Assembly (NCBI GenBank): GCA_019636845.1
Contig: JAHBWV010000001.1
Coordinates: 186,001-250,000 of the forward strand
DNA length: 64,000 nt
Origin: Phycisphaeraceae bacterium
GTDB taxonomy: Bacteria > Planctomycetota > Phycisphaerae > Phycisphaerales > UBA1924
Direction of reading: 5' to 3'
The notes under the pieces were generated by a model. It did no database searches. It was not told where the DNA came from and saw only the letters and a list, made by a program, of their open reading frames with translations. Shown here one piece after another: positions 32,195 through 41,887 of this stretch; within the stretch, counting starts at the first letter, position 1, and each line of letters opens with the position of its first letter. Both the position numbers and the translations under genes were made by a program.

Positions 32195-34645
32195 TTACGT
32201 GACTTTCTTGAGGCGTGCCGCGAGGAGGCGAGCGATGCCCTGTCCCGGCTGCTTCGGTGCTGCCTGGACGGTGAGGGGGAGCGGGGGCGCGGGGAGGAGG
32301 AGGCCCTGGATCGCGCCGCAGAGCACGCGAGCGTGTCGCAGCGGGTTGATCCCTGCGAGTTTGTGGGCCCAGAGCCAGCCGAGCACTGCTGCGCGTAGGC
32401 GATCCGTTCCGACGCCGTGGCGTTTGGCGAGCCAGATCCAGTTGCGGGTCGCGCAGCGGAGCCAGCGGTTGCTCTTGCGTGTCGCGATGGGGCTGTGGTG
32501 CTTGACGACAAGTGTCGGGTCGAAGAGGACGCGCCCGCCCAGGCGCCGGATCTTGAGGGCGAGGTCTGTGTCGTTGCGATAGAGGAAGAACGCGGGGTCG
32601 TAGCCGCCCGCGCGGGCCCACGCCCACCTTCTCACAAGGTTTGCGCACCCCATGACGGGCCAATCGTCGCTGACCGCTTCGCATGCGAATGGCCACTCGC
32701 TGCGGTCGTTGCTCGGGTGGCGCGGATGGAGGGTGACGGCCCAGGCGTGCGGGCGTTCGTCGAGCATGCGCATGGCGGCGGCGACCGCGCCGGGTTCGGG
32801 GATCGCGTCGTCGTCGAGAACGAGCACGGTGTCTCCGGTTGCTTCGGCGACACCTCTGTTGAATGCGCCCACGCCGATGTTCCGACGGAGCGCGACCACC
32901 CGGACATGCGGGAATCGCTCGAGCACGGCCTCGGCGCTCCCATCGTTCGATGCGTTGTCAACGACGATCAGCTCGGCAGTGGCCGTAGCCTCATCGCTCC
33001 CGAGGGCTTCGAGCGTCTGCAGCAGAGTCTCCCGGCGGTTGTGGCTCAGGACAACGATCGAGAGCGTGGAGCGAGCGGGTGGTGTGGTCGGGATCGCATC
33101 CGGCCACGGCTCGACCCTGAGCGGGTTGAGCGCGAGGCGCACCGATTTCCGTGTTCCTGAGGCGAGGGTCGCCAGCGCGGCTCTAAGTTGCGCGCGGCGG
33201 TGCGGCTCTCGGATCACAAACCCCTCGGGTGCGAGTTGCACCTGTGTGCGTCCGACCATCCACGACTCGGGGCGGCCTCGTGTGGGCACGATCGCGATCG
33301 AGCGGGGCACGCCCGTGAGCAGACGCCACGCCGCGCCGGGGAGTGAACGATAGATCGGCATGCGCGAGTTCAGGCCCGCGCGTCCCTTGCGCGTGTCCGG
33401 GCTCGGGGGGCGCGGCTCAACGACGATGGCGCCCGCTGCGCTCAGTTGCGTGCGGATTCGATCTCTGACGGCGGGCGGCACGTTCAGGTACGGATGGATG
33501 TAGACGCTGCGTCCTCTGAGGGGCTTTCCCGCGCTTGCGAGGTGCTTCTGGAGCGTTTCGCGGAGCGAGTCGATCGGGGTGAAGGGCTCGAAGCGCGTGA
33601 TCTCCTCGGGCGCCTTTCCGTTTGTGACGCCGCGTGCTGCGTCGCGCAGCCCCGAGATGTGCATTCCGGCCAGATCTGGTCGCTGCATCATCGACTGGCA
33701 GGCCCCGCGCAGCGTCTCGCGCATGGCCTTTCTGAATCGGGTGAGGCGTCCCTGGCCGACTGTCGCCATGGGGACGAAGACGTTGCGGGCGTAGTAGTAT
33801 CGCACCCAGGTTTCGAACCTGTCGAAACACGGGTGGATGGCGATTGACTTGGGTGCCGCGACGATCTGCCCTCCGGTTGCGAGTGCGAGACGGACGCCCC
33901 ATTCGACATCATCGGCCTTGATAAAGACATCTGGGAGGAGCCCCGATGCCTCGATCGCGCCGGGTCTAACCATGAAGGAGCAGGCGGCAACGTAGTCTGA
34001 TTTCAGGGGCGAGCGGACGCCGGGGCGTTTGTCGTTCTCACCTGCGTGCATGGGGCCGAAGCCGCCGCTTCCCTTGAAGACCTTGCCGCCGATCTCGTAG
34101 ATTTTGCCTGTGGCGGGATCTTTCAGGGCGGATCCGACGCCGACGCGTTCGGGGTCTTCATCGAAGCAATCGATGAGGGCGACGAGCGCGTCGCGCTCGA
34201 CGCGTGCGTCGGAGTCGAGCATCCAGATGAGTTCGCAGGGGACCGATCCGTCGCGGCGATCGGCGAGCGTGCGCGACAGGCCGAGATTGAACCCGCCGGA
34301 TCCACCTGTGTTCAGTTCGGATCGCAGGAACTTGACGCGGAGGCCTGCCGGGACCGTTGCCTCTGAGAGTGGCTTTGTGCTGGCGTTGTCCACGACGAGT
34401 ACGTCGATGGCGGCGTGCCATGCCTCGTGCCGAGCGGGGGTGAGCGGTCCGTCGAGGCGGATCGCGGCGAGATCCTGGAAGAGAAGCTCAAGGTCGGCGC
34501 GCCGGTTGAAACATGGCACGACGCAGCGAATCCGGCGGAGGCGCGGCGTCGGTTCGGTCTGTGTGTCGGCGCGGGGCGCGAGGTGCAAGTCTTCGACGCG
34601 AACCTCGACGGGAGAGGAAAGGAGCGAGCCGGGCGCGATCGTCAT
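32195..34645 (-). CDS. Tandem glycosyltransferase family 2 protein
   Basis: 816 residues with two GT-A domains. The first (~40-300) resembles GlfT2-type enzymes: RCVVPCFNRRADLELLFQDL, VLVVDNAS, LNTGGSGGFNLGL, the metal motif WMLDSDARV, and DVFIKADDVEWGVRLA. The second (~520-740) is a classic GT2: LSIVVLSHNRRETLLQTLEA, LIVVDNASNDGS, NIGVGAFNRGVAEA, LVLDDDAIPEPGAV and FLYRNDTDLALKIRRLG. A Pro/Arg-rich linker joins them. It probably adds sugars to a cell-envelope polysaccharide. The start overlaps the stop of the upstream GT gene as ATGA. Confidence 0.85.
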   Translation of the reverse strand: MTIAPGSLLSSPVEVRVEDLHLAPRADTQTEPTPRLRRIRCVVPCFNRRADLELLFQDLAAIRLDGPLTPARHEAWHAAIDVLVVDNASTKPLSEATVPAGLRVKFLRSELNTGGSGGFNLGLSRTLADRRDGSVPCELIWMLDSDARVERDALVALIDCFDEDPERVGVGSALKDPATGKIYEIGGKVFKGSGGFGPMHAGENDKRPGVRSPLKSDYVAACSFMVRPGAIEASGLLPDVFIKADDVEWGVRLALATGGQIVAAPKSIAIHPCFDRFETWVRYYYARNVFVPMATVGQGRLTRFRKAMRETLRGACQSMMQRPDLAGMHISGLRDAARGVTNGKAPEEITRFEPFTPIDSLRETLQKHLASAGKPLRGRSVYIHPYLNVPPAVRDRIRTQLSAAGAIVVEPRPPSPDTRKGRAGLNSRMPIYRSLPGAAWRLLTGVPRSIAIVPTRGRPESWMVGRTQVQLAPEGFVIREPHRRAQLRAALATLASGTRKSVRLALNPLRVEPWPDAIPTTPPARSTLSIVVLSHNRRETLLQTLEALGSDEATATAELIVVDNASNDGSAEAVLERFPHVRVVALRRNIGVGAFNRGVAEATGDTVLVLDDDAIPEPGAVAAAMRMLDERPHAWAVTLHPRHPSNDRSEWPFACEAVSDDWPVMGCANLVRRWAWARAGGYDPAFFLYRNDTDLALKIRRLGGRVLFDPTLVVKHHSPIATRKSNRWLRCATRNWIWLAKRHGVGTDRLRAAVLGWLWAHKLAGINPLRHARVLCGAIQGLLLPAPPLPLTVQAAPKQPGQGIARLLAARLKKVT

Positions 34646-35988
34646 GGTGTGCGCGCTCCGGGCGTGTGCCGGCGTGTGGGATTCGGCGAGTGCTCGATGG
34701 TTGCCGCTCCAGCCGCGCCTGGGGCAAGAGTGTCGGGGGTCACGACGCCGGGCGGGAGGGTGTTTCTGTGTGCATCTTGCTGAGTATCCGGGTGGAGTTG
34801 CGCCCGATCCGGGCTCCGATCTCGTCCGGCGCCGATCGCGGTGGCGATGAGGCGGGTTGTGAATCCGGCGGCCCGCTTGAGCGGACGCGACAGGAAGGAG
34901 GGGAGCGAGGCGAGGAGGCGATGGGACGCGTGGTGCAGGCGGACCGCGCCCATGCGCTCGTACTCGTTCGTGATCCTTGCGTTCGCGGCGCGGAGGCGCG
35001 CCGCCTCGTCGCGAGCGACATCGCGTTCTGCGGCGAGTGTCAGCGTCTCTCGCTCGGCCAGCTCTGCGCGGGCCTTGAGCGTGCCGACATCCGCGCCGAG
35101 GCGATGGTGCTGCTCACGCAGGCGGGCCAGTTCGTCGCGGGCTCGCTTGAGGTTGATGAGCGGGATCGGCTCGCCCGACTCGTCGAGCCAGTTCATGTTC
35201 CACGCGCGGAGCATGTTGTTGGTTCGGCGGAGGAGCGTTTCGAGGCGAGGCCCGTACATCTCTGGATGCGAGCGGATGATGTGGGCGTAGAGCTCGTCGT
35301 GGCGTCTGACAGCGTCGAAGATCATGGTGTCGTTGCTGTGGCGTCGCCAGTTGAAGAGGACCTTGGGGACGCGCACGCCGCGGAAACCGCGCGACGCGAG
35401 GGCGATCCACAGTTCCCAGTCCTCGTACCCCAGGCGCATTGTCTCGTCGAAGGGGGCGCGTGGTCGTGGGGTATCGCCGGCGGAGAGCGCGTCGATCGCG
35501 TTCCAGCGGACGAGGCATGTGACGGGGTGGAGGTTGGTGATGAGCAGGAGATCGGCGTCCCAGTCGGGGACTTTCCAGGTGCCGTGGCCGAGTTCGACGA
35601 GGCGTTCCTGGCAATAGGCGTGTGAGACATCGGGCGGGGCGGTGCCGAGCGCGTCGGCGAGGTCCTTGGCGAACGTCTCTTCGATGAAGTCGTCGGCGTC
35701 GAGAAAGGCCAGATACTCGGCGTGCCAGTCGCGTCCGAGTTCGCGAGCTCGCGTGATTCCCGCGTTGCGTGCGGCGGGGAGGCCTCTGTTCACTTGGTGG
35801 ATAACGTGGACGCGATCGGAGGCGAGGCCATCGCAGGCGTCCGGGGTCGAGCCGTCGGTCGAGCCGTCGTCGACGACGACGACGCGGACATCGGCATCGC
35901 GTTGGCGCAGGCACGACTGGACCGCGGCGGCGACAAACCGCCCGTGGTTGAAACAAGGGATGACGAACGTGACCCGGGGCTCGGGCAT
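34642..35988 (-). CDS. Glycosyltransferase family 2 with C-terminal coiled coil
   Basis: 448 residues. GT-A domain at ~1-240: RVTFVIPCFNHGRFVAAAVQ, VVVVDDGSTDGS, NRGLPAARNAGITRAR, AFLDADDFIEE and GYEDWELWIALASRG. Residues ~290-355 are a coiled coil (ARDELARLREQHHRLGADVG and the following heptads). The C-terminal tail is Arg/Pro-rich and disordered. Start at 35988 chosen because GGAGG lies just before it. First gene of a two-gene glycosyltransferase operon, divergent from the ABC exporter (155 bases between starts). Confidence 0.85.
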   Translation of the reverse strand: MPEPRVTFVIPCFNHGRFVAAAVQSCLRQRDADVRVVVVDDGSTDGSTPDACDGLASDRVHVIHQVNRGLPAARNAGITRARELGRDWHAEYLAFLDADDFIEETFAKDLADALGTAPPDVSHAYCQERLVELGHGTWKVPDWDADLLLITNLHPVTCLVRWNAIDALSAGDTPRPRAPFDETMRLGYEDWELWIALASRGFRGVRVPKVLFNWRRHSNDTMIFDAVRRHDELYAHIIRSHPEMYGPRLETLLRRTNNMLRAWNMNWLDESGEPIPLINLKRARDELARLREQHHRLGADVGTLKARAELAERETLTLAAERDVARDEAARLRAANARITNEYERMGAVRLHHASHRLLASLPSFLSRPLKRAAGFTTRLIATAIGAGRDRSPDRAQLHPDTQQDAHRNTLPPGVVTPDTLAPGAAGAATIEHSPNPTRRHTPGARTP

Positions 35989-36143
35989 CTTTCCTCCGGG
36001 TGGGCGTGCGGCGGTTCGGCACGGACCACGGACAGTCCAGGATCGTGTGAACCATCCTAGTTCCCGCCCGCACCCCCCGCCAGAACGCCCGAACAAGTCC
36101 CTCCACACACCCGGTGCTCCAGCCGCTTTATGATCCCCCTCCT

Positions 36144-37967
36144 ATGTCTCCTTTCTGGATCTTCGCCAAGGGCATGTTCCGCGACCGTGCCGCACTCATC
36201 GGCTCGGTCGCGTTTGCCTTCATTTCGGCCGGGAGCATGGGTGGGGGGCTCGTTGCGATCGCCCCGGTGCTGAAGACGCTGCTTGAGCCGGGAGGTCGGT
36301 CGCTTCAGGACCTCGCGCGGGAGCAGGCGTCGAAAGGTCCGCTCAAGGGGCGCATTCCGGAATCGATCCTGGACGCCATTCCGACGGACCCGTTCCAGGG
36401 GCTTGTGCTGATCATCGTCGGGCTTGGTGTGCTGACGGTCATCGGCGGCACGGCCAACTTCCTTCACCAGTTCCTTTCCCTCACGGTTGTGCAGCGCACC
36501 GTCACGCGCATGCGCCGCGATCTCTTTCATAAGGTCATCCGGCTGCCGCTCAAGGACATCGTGACCGATGGTCCGAGCGACACGATCAGCCGCATCGTCA
36601 ATGACACGGCGGCGGTGGGGGGTGGGCTGACGGCTCTGGTCTCTAAAGCGCTTTCGCAGGTGACCAAGGGGATCGCGGCGTTTATCGCGGCGCTCATTCT
36701 CGATTGGCGGCTGACGCTTGTTTCGTTGATTGTCGCGCCGCTGCTGTACACCGTCATCCGGAAGCTCGGGAAGCGCATCCGGCGGGCGTCTCGGGCTGCG
36801 TTGGAGCAGCAGTCTGGGCTCTATGCAGCGACGGCCGAGGCCCTTCAGGGGCTGCGTGTGGTCAAGGTTCACACGACGGAGCGTTATGAGTCGGGGCGGT
36901 TTCATCGCATCAATAAGGAGGCGATGAAGCAGGCGATGCGTGTGCGGACGGCACGGGCTCTGGCGAGCCCGCTGGTGGAGGTGCTGACGATCGTGGTGCT
37001 CGGGGGTCTGGCTCTGGTGGCGTTCAAGGCGATTCTCGACGGGAAGCTCAACGCGTCGGACTTTCTGGGCGTGTTCATCGCGCTCGGGGCGGCGGGGGCG
37101 TCGATCAAGCCGTTGACGGGGCTGTCGAACGACATCCAGCAGTCTTATGCCGCGGCGGATCGGGTCATGGCGCTTCTGCGGGCCGCGCCCGAGCAGGGGC
37201 ACGACCCCGCGCTCAAGCGGCTTTCTCGGCACGGTCAGTCGATCGAGTTCAGGGATGTTCGGTTCGCGTATCCGAACGCGCTTCGGCCTGCGATCGACGG
37301 GGTGAACCTGCGGATCGAGCACGGTGAGACCATCGCCGTGGTCGGCCCGAATGGATGTGGGAAGACGACGCTGCTCGCGCTTGTGCCTCGGCTGTTTGAG
37401 CCGCAGGAAGGGCGCATCGAGATCGACGGGCACGACATCGCGACGGTATCGGTCCGATCTTTGCGCCGGCAGATCGGCGTGGTGACGCAGGAGACGGTGC
37501 TCTTCCGTGGGACGATCCGGTCCAACATCGCGTATGGGGCGGAGAACGTGACGGAGGAGCGGATCCTGGACGCGGCGAGGCGGGCGCGTGCGGATGATTT
37601 CATCAGGAAGCTGCCTCGTGGGTATGACACGCCGGTGGGCGAGCAGGGGCTGACGCTCTCTGGGGGTCAGCGGCAGCGGATCGCGATCGCGCGGGCGATC
37701 CTGCGTGATCCGGCGATTCTGATTTTGGATGAGGCGACGAGCATGATCGATGCGGACTCGGAGGCGAAGATCGCCGAGGCCGTGGCGGAGTTCTCGCACG
37801 GTCGGACGTGCCTGATCGTGGCCCACCGGCTGTCAACGGTGGTGAACGCGGACCGGATCGTGGTGATGGATGGCGGGAAGGTTGTGGATGTGGGGCGCCA
37901 CGATGAGCTGCTGGAGCGGTGCGAGGTGTACCAGTTGATTGCGCGGAAGCAGCTGGTGCCGGCGTAG
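36144..37967 (+). CDS. MsbA-like ABC exporter (fused permease and ATPase)
   Basis: 607 residues: an ABC transporter type 1 membrane domain (~20-320, with six expected helices) and an ATPase domain (~355-595). ATPase motifs: Walker A GPNGCGKTTLL (~400), Q-loop VTQETVLF, signature LTLSGGQRQRIAIARAIL (~503), Walker B ILILDEATS (~527), and H-loop IVAHRLS. Homodimeric exporters of this type move lipid A, lipid-linked glycans or drugs. The neighbouring GT2 genes suggest a glycolipid substrate, which is inference. A GTG at 36114 could extend the N terminus. Confidence 0.85.
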   Translation: MSPFWIFAKGMFRDRAALIGSVAFAFISAGSMGGGLVAIAPVLKTLLEPGGRSLQDLAREQASKGPLKGRIPESILDAIPTDPFQGLVLIIVGLGVLTVIGGTANFLHQFLSLTVVQRTVTRMRRDLFHKVIRLPLKDIVTDGPSDTISRIVNDTAAVGGGLTALVSKALSQVTKGIAAFIAALILDWRLTLVSLIVAPLLYTVIRKLGKRIRRASRAALEQQSGLYAATAEALQGLRVVKVHTTERYESGRFHRINKEAMKQAMRVRTARALASPLVEVLTIVVLGGLALVAFKAILDGKLNASDFLGVFIALGAAGASIKPLTGLSNDIQQSYAAADRVMALLRAAPEQGHDPALKRLSRHGQSIEFRDVRFAYPNALRPAIDGVNLRIEHGETIAVVGPNGCGKTTLLALVPRLFEPQEGRIEIDGHDIATVSVRSLRRQIGVVTQETVLFRGTIRSNIAYGAENVTEERILDAARRARADDFIRKLPRGYDTPVGEQGLTLSGGQRQRIAIARAILRDPAILILDEATSMIDADSEAKIAEAVAEFSHGRTCLIVAHRLSTVVNADRIVVMDGGKVVDVGRHDELLERCEVYQLIARKQLVPA

Positions 37968-37978
37968 GAACATAAACG

Positions 37979-38998
37979 TCACTTAGATTTTGCGCGATCT
38001 AGCTGCCACAACAGGTACGCTGGCGATCGCTTGATCTCGTTGATGGTACGATCATATTTCTTGATGTCCCACCCAACCTTTGTCAATATGCCACCGAGAT
38101 AAGCCGCGGCACCGATCGCTTCAAATGGTCTGAGGGCCATACAAGCGGCCGCAACTGCGACGTGTCCAATGCCGATTGATAAGTCCGTAAACAGCCCGCT
38201 GGATGCTCTTTCGTGGCCTTCGCGCACATTCTCGTAATATTGATCAATTTGTTGCGCAGCGTGTCGAATCGCCTCTGCCTTGTCATCAGCAGCACTGATG
38301 TTCTTCATCAGCAGCGTGAGATACTGGCGTGTATCTAGCATCGCGGGACGGTTCTTCGACAAAGCAGTCGCCAACTGTCCGTAGTTCAGACCTTCAATAT
38401 ACGGAAGGCACAGCTTGGTACCTTCCATATCAACAGATTCATTAGATTGTGAGAGATGCTTGCCACAGATTAGACTAGCTAGTTCAGAGACGCCCTTCAT
38501 TCCATTCGGGTTCGGCATAGCCACCGCGGGCATGTAGACGACCGGCATGTCGCGATAGTGCTTGCTTGTTGCATCATGAAGTGCTACGAGTTGATGCATA
38601 TCAAAGTTTGCATATGCTATTCCTCCTGTCGATACGCAGAGAAACTTGTCTTCTTCTTTGGGCAATGGAAATTCGTCTCGCATCACGACCCAGTCGACCT
38701 GTGGCGTAATCACGAACGCGTCATAGAAGAGAGCCAATCGTTTCAGCTGGTGAAATCCATCGTGGATGTCACGGCACCGTATCACGCACACGCTGATATC
38801 ATGACGCTGTAGCAGCGGGAGCCAACGCGGTACGTTCTCTTCATACCACCCGCCGATCCGCATCGTCATCATCGAGCGGCGCACCGCGTCAAACGGATGA
38901 TCTGTCAGTGCTTCTCGACATTCATGTATGTCCTTGAGAACCGGTTGAATGACGTGTTGAAGTTCGCTGCCGAAATCAGCAATACGGACGCTAGACAT
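37979..38998 (-). CDS. AT-rich orphan gene, unknown function
   Basis: 339 residues. The base composition is visibly lower in GC than the flanking genes, with AT-rich codons common, so recent transfer is likely. The middle part has beta strands and helices without a motif I know (DISVCVIRCRDIHDGFHQLK, AFVITPQVDWVVMRDE). A hydrophobic segment near the C terminus (IGIGHVAVAAACMALRPFEA) may be one or two membrane helices. Flanked by an ABC exporter (convergent, 11 bases) and a nudix gene. A GTG start at 39013 is possible. Single-gene islands of this kind sometimes encode defence or toxin functions; that is speculation here. Confidence 0.6.
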   Translation of the reverse strand: MSSVRIADFGSELQHVIQPVLKDIHECREALTDHPFDAVRRSMMTMRIGGWYEENVPRWLPLLQRHDISVCVIRCRDIHDGFHQLKRLALFYDAFVITPQVDWVVMRDEFPLPKEEDKFLCVSTGGIAYANFDMHQLVALHDATSKHYRDMPVVYMPAVAMPNPNGMKGVSELASLICGKHLSQSNESVDMEGTKLCLPYIEGLNYGQLATALSKNRPAMLDTRQYLTLLMKNISAADDKAEAIRHAAQQIDQYYENVREGHERASSGLFTDLSIGIGHVAVAAACMALRPFEAIGAAAYLGGILTKVGWDIKKYDRTINEIKRSPAYLLWQLDRAKSK

Positions 38999-39080
38999 GG
39001 GAACCCCCAGCACTCCTGCTCCGGAGTATTGTATTCGTGCGCTTGGAAGCGGGCACCGGGGGCTATTCGGTGAGCATTAT

Positions 39081-39863
39081 TTACTTGCCCGCAGCATCGC
39101 TCGCCAGCACGCGCACCATCTCCCTGCCCTGTGGCACGAGCTGGTGGTCGCGCACGAAGGCGTGTACGCCGGAAACCGGCACCCACTCGACGCGTTCGTA
39201 TTCCCAGGAGCCGCCTGTGATGCGGCGGCGGGCCTCTTCGAGGCCGACCACGAGCTTGGTCCGCATGACCACGTCGTAGGAGCGGGCTTCTTCGTTGAGG
39301 ACGACCATCACCGGGTCGCATGCGCCGAGGGCCTCCGCGGGGAGGCCGACCTCTTCTTCGAGTTCGCGGACGAGCACGCGGCGGAGGAGCAGGGCGTCGA
39401 AGGTCTGTCCCTCGCCTGGCGGATCGACGCCTCCGGCGGGCGCGAACTCCCAGAGCCCGCCGTACATGCGTGTCTTCGCGGCGCGGAGGCCCATGAGGAC
39501 GTGTTCGATGCCTCCCCGGTCGCGCGCAGTGACGACACCGGTGAGTGCCAGCAATCGCACGCTCTCGCACTCTGGGACGCTTCCCGCGACGGCGAGGCGT
39601 CTGTAGCGTTCCACGCGGCACGAGAAGAGGCCGGGCGATGCGGCTCGCCCGGTTCCGGGCCGCCCGTTCACCGTTTCCGGTGGTGACCAATCTTCCACGC
39701 TGAGAAACCAGCCGTCGAAGAGGCGTTCGTTCTCAGCGCACATCTCTTTCCATGCTCGATCGATCGTCTCTGATCCCGGCGAGGAGGAGCGCTGGAGACG
39801 GAACCGGAGCCCTGCGTCTGGTGCGAGCGTCCATGCGCGGCATGTCGAGGCCCGATCGTGCAT
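39081..39863 (-). CDS. NUDIX domain protein with extended nudix box
   Basis: 260 residues. The C-terminal half holds a nudix domain: LLALTGVVTARDRGG, FAPAGGVDPPGE, then VRELEEEVGLP. In the usual G-x5-E-x7-RE-U-x-EE-x-G-U box there are seven residues between the first Glu and the Arg-Glu pair; here there are 14, as if two helical turns were inserted. All key Glu residues are kept. The N-terminal ~110 residues have no recognised domain. The substrate, presumably a nucleoside-diphosphate derivative, is unknown. The start at 39863 is tentative. Last gene of the gmhB-ybaB run. Confidence 0.75.
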   Translation of the reverse strand: MHDRASTCRAWTLAPDAGLRFRLQRSSSPGSETIDRAWKEMCAENERLFDGWFLSVEDWSPPETVNGRPGTGRAASPGLFSCRVERYRRLAVAGSVPECESVRLLALTGVVTARDRGGIEHVLMGLRAAKTRMYGGLWEFAPAGGVDPPGEGQTFDALLLRRVLVRELEEEVGLPAEALGACDPVMVVLNEEARSYDVVMRTKLVVGLEEARRRITGGSWEYERVEWVPVSGVHAFVRDHQLVPQGREMVRVLASDAAGK

Positions 39864-39978
39864 GAACTCTCCGGCTGGTTCGATCACGTGAGTCAGTATC
39901 GGTGATCCGGGACGATCTCGTGGGCCGGCGCGGGAGGCCGCGGTGGTGCGCTCCCGCACAGACCCGCTTGCGAGCTGA

Positions 39979-40362
39979 TTATCGGAGCAGGCCGCCCAGC
40001 GACGGACCGAACTCGCCAGACAGGTCGGGGAGTCCGAGGGCGTCGGCCTCTCGCTTGACGACCTCCTGGGCTTTGGCACGGGCCTTTGCCAGCGCATCGT
40101 TGACGGCCTCGACGATGAGGGAGTGGGCCATGGCGCGGTCGTTCTCGCTCGCGGAGATTCCGGCGCCGAGCGAGGGAGCGATGTCGATGGAGAGGAGGCG
40201 GAGATCGCCGCTGGCGACGGCGTGGACGAGCCCGCCTCCCGAGTCGCCGGAGACGCGTGTCTGCTCCAGCTCGAGGCGCACGCGCTGGGCGGACTCGGCG
40301 AGTTTGTCCTTGTTCTTCATCAGGGCCGAGAGCGCGCCCAGTGCTTTGAGGTTGTCGAACAT
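39979..40362 (-). CDS. ybaB: YbaB/EbfC family nucleoid-associated protein
   Basis: 127 residues, the normal family length being ~105-110. YbaB/EbfC proteins bind DNA as dimers. It shows the family pattern: MFDNLKALGALSALMKNKDK, a central LRLLSIDIAPSL strand, and LIVEAVNDALAKARAKAQEV. In many bacteria it sits next to recR or dnaX; here it follows a GT9 gene with a TGATG overlap, so it is translated as part of the glycan operon. Confidence 0.8.
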   Translation of the reverse strand: MFDNLKALGALSALMKNKDKLAESAQRVRLELEQTRVSGDSGGGLVHAVASGDLRLLSIDIAPSLGAGISASENDRAMAHSLIVEAVNDALAKARAKAQEVVKREADALGLPDLSGEFGPSLGGLLR

Positions 40363-41528
40363 CAGCTTCCTCCGTTTCGCGCCTCGAGGAGTGCGTCCAC
40401 ACCAGCGATCACCGACTCGGTCGTGATCCGCTCGATGCGGCAGCGTTCCGGGTGGTCGTTGGCCGTCTCATCAGTCGGAAGCGACGGGTCGGCGACGAGA
40501 ACGAGTTCTTCGCCTCCGGGGCGGGTCGGGATCGTGGTCCAGCGGTGGTCGGTCGGGCCGAAGAGGGTGACGAGCTTGACACCGAACGCGCCGGCGATGT
40601 GACGCGGGCCGGTGTCGTTCGTCACCATGATCGAGCACCGGCGCACGATGCCCTTGAGCGAGCCGAGATTCACGCCCATGTCGCACAACGCGGCGCAGCG
40701 ATCGCGCAGGGGCTCGCGCACGCCGTTGATGACCGCGCTGATGACATCGCGCTCGCCGGGCGCGCCGTTGACGAGCACGCGCATGCCGTGCTTTTCGATC
40801 AATCGCTCGGCGACGCGTGCGAACCGATCGGGGGGCCAGCGCTTGGCGGGGTTGTTCCCGCCCGGGTTCAGGATCGCGACACGTCCGCCGGGCTCGACCC
40901 CTGCGCTTGCGAGTATCTCCTCGGCCGCACGCTGCTGTTCCGGCGTGACGGCCAGTTCGAGCTGCGCATCGGCGGGGAGATACTCGGCGTCGTGCCCATC
41001 GATCCTGAGCAGAGCGCAGGCCGCGCGGTGGTAGTAGAGGCACGCGGGGATCGGTGCCCACGATCCGTCGGCGCGCTTTGGCGCGTGGAGGCGGTCGGTC
41101 AGCAGCATCCCGCGTGCGTCGCGGTCGTACCCGATGCGGCGGGGGATGCCGGCGATTCGCGCGATGAGCGCGGTCGAGAATGAGTTTGTGAGCAGCAGGG
41201 CGGTGTCGTATCGCCGGGGGCGCACCTTCGCGGCGATGAACTTCGGACCCATGACACCGGAGGGGCGGGCGACGTGGATTTCATCGTGGGTGTCGAGCCC
41301 TGCGAGCACCTCGTCGATACCCGGCTTGCAGAGAAGACCGATGAAAATGCCGGGCATGCTTCTGCGGATCATCCGGAGCGCGGGCGTGGCCATGACCGCA
41401 TCGCCAACCCAGGATGGGCACACAACCAGGAGTCGCAGCGTCTTGCTCGGGTTGGGTTTGACGGGTGGCATTGGCGGGGTGTGGGTCTTGTGTGCGGAAG
41501 AGAAGGGTCTGATTGTTCGCAGTTGCAT
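40362..41528 (-). CDS. Glycosyltransferase family 9 (heptosyltransferase II-like)
   Basis: 388 residues. GT9 enzymes transfer ADP-heptose to lipopolysaccharide core. Motifs: LLVVCPSWVGDAVMATPALR at the N terminus, RRIGYDRDARGMLLTDRL, AILNPGGNNPAKRWPPDRFA, the acceptor/donor motif SIMVTNDTGPRHIAGAFGV, and LFGPTDHRWT. These match WaaF/RfaF closely. The start at 41528 overlaps the stop of the gene upstream (TGATG); the Met at 41471 is an alternative. With gmhB in the same operon, an ADP-heptose donor is likely. Confidence 0.85.
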   Translation of the reverse strand: MQLRTIRPFSSAHKTHTPPMPPVKPNPSKTLRLLVVCPSWVGDAVMATPALRMIRRSMPGIFIGLLCKPGIDEVLAGLDTHDEIHVARPSGVMGPKFIAAKVRPRRYDTALLLTNSFSTALIARIAGIPRRIGYDRDARGMLLTDRLHAPKRADGSWAPIPACLYYHRAACALLRIDGHDAEYLPADAQLELAVTPEQQRAAEEILASAGVEPGGRVAILNPGGNNPAKRWPPDRFARVAERLIEKHGMRVLVNGAPGERDVISAVINGVREPLRDRCAALCDMGVNLGSLKGIVRRCSIMVTNDTGPRHIAGAFGVKLVTLFGPTDHRWTTIPTRPGGEELVLVADPSLPTDETANDHPERCRIERITTESVIAGVDALLEARNGGS

Positions 41529-41887
41529 CAGACCGTATCGGGCGTGTCGGGCGGCGTGTCGGGCGGCGTGTCGGTCTGCTCGTCGGGTTGCGGGGGCTCA
41601 TGCCAGAGGCGCTCGCCCGGATGGCGACGCGCGTACCACGCGCCCGTCAGGCGCCGGAGTTCGGCCGCGAGGCCGAGGGCGGCAAGCCGATCGCCCTCGA
41701 TGATCGCTGTGATGCCCGACCCGTCCGCCTCGATCGATACGAGGCGGACACCGGTGCGTTCGGCGATAGCTTCAGCGCTCGCGACCACCATGTCGTGCAC
41801 CGCGTGCTCTGCGAGGGCACCCTCTGAGGCCGCGTTCAGGCGCACGCGGTTCCACTCCGGTCGATCGTGATGGGGGGGGACAGTCAC
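41528..41887 (-). CDS. Hypothetical protein in the heptose operon
   Basis: 119 residues, no signal or membrane segment. It starts with GTG, and GTGA overlaps the stop of gmhB. The core (VRLNAASEGALAEHAVHDMV, GVRLVSIEADGSGITAIIEG, LAALGLAAELRRLTGAW) looks like a small alpha/beta domain. The tail is Pro/Asp/Thr-rich with three PPDT-like units. Its place between gmhB and the GT9 gene suggests an accessory role in heptose or envelope metabolism; no family is recognised. Confidence 0.6.
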   Translation of the reverse strand: MTVPPHHDRPEWNRVRLNAASEGALAEHAVHDMVVASAEAIAERTGVRLVSIEADGSGITAIIEGDRLAALGLAAELRRLTGAWYARRHPGERLWHEPPQPDEQTDTPPDTPPDTPDTV

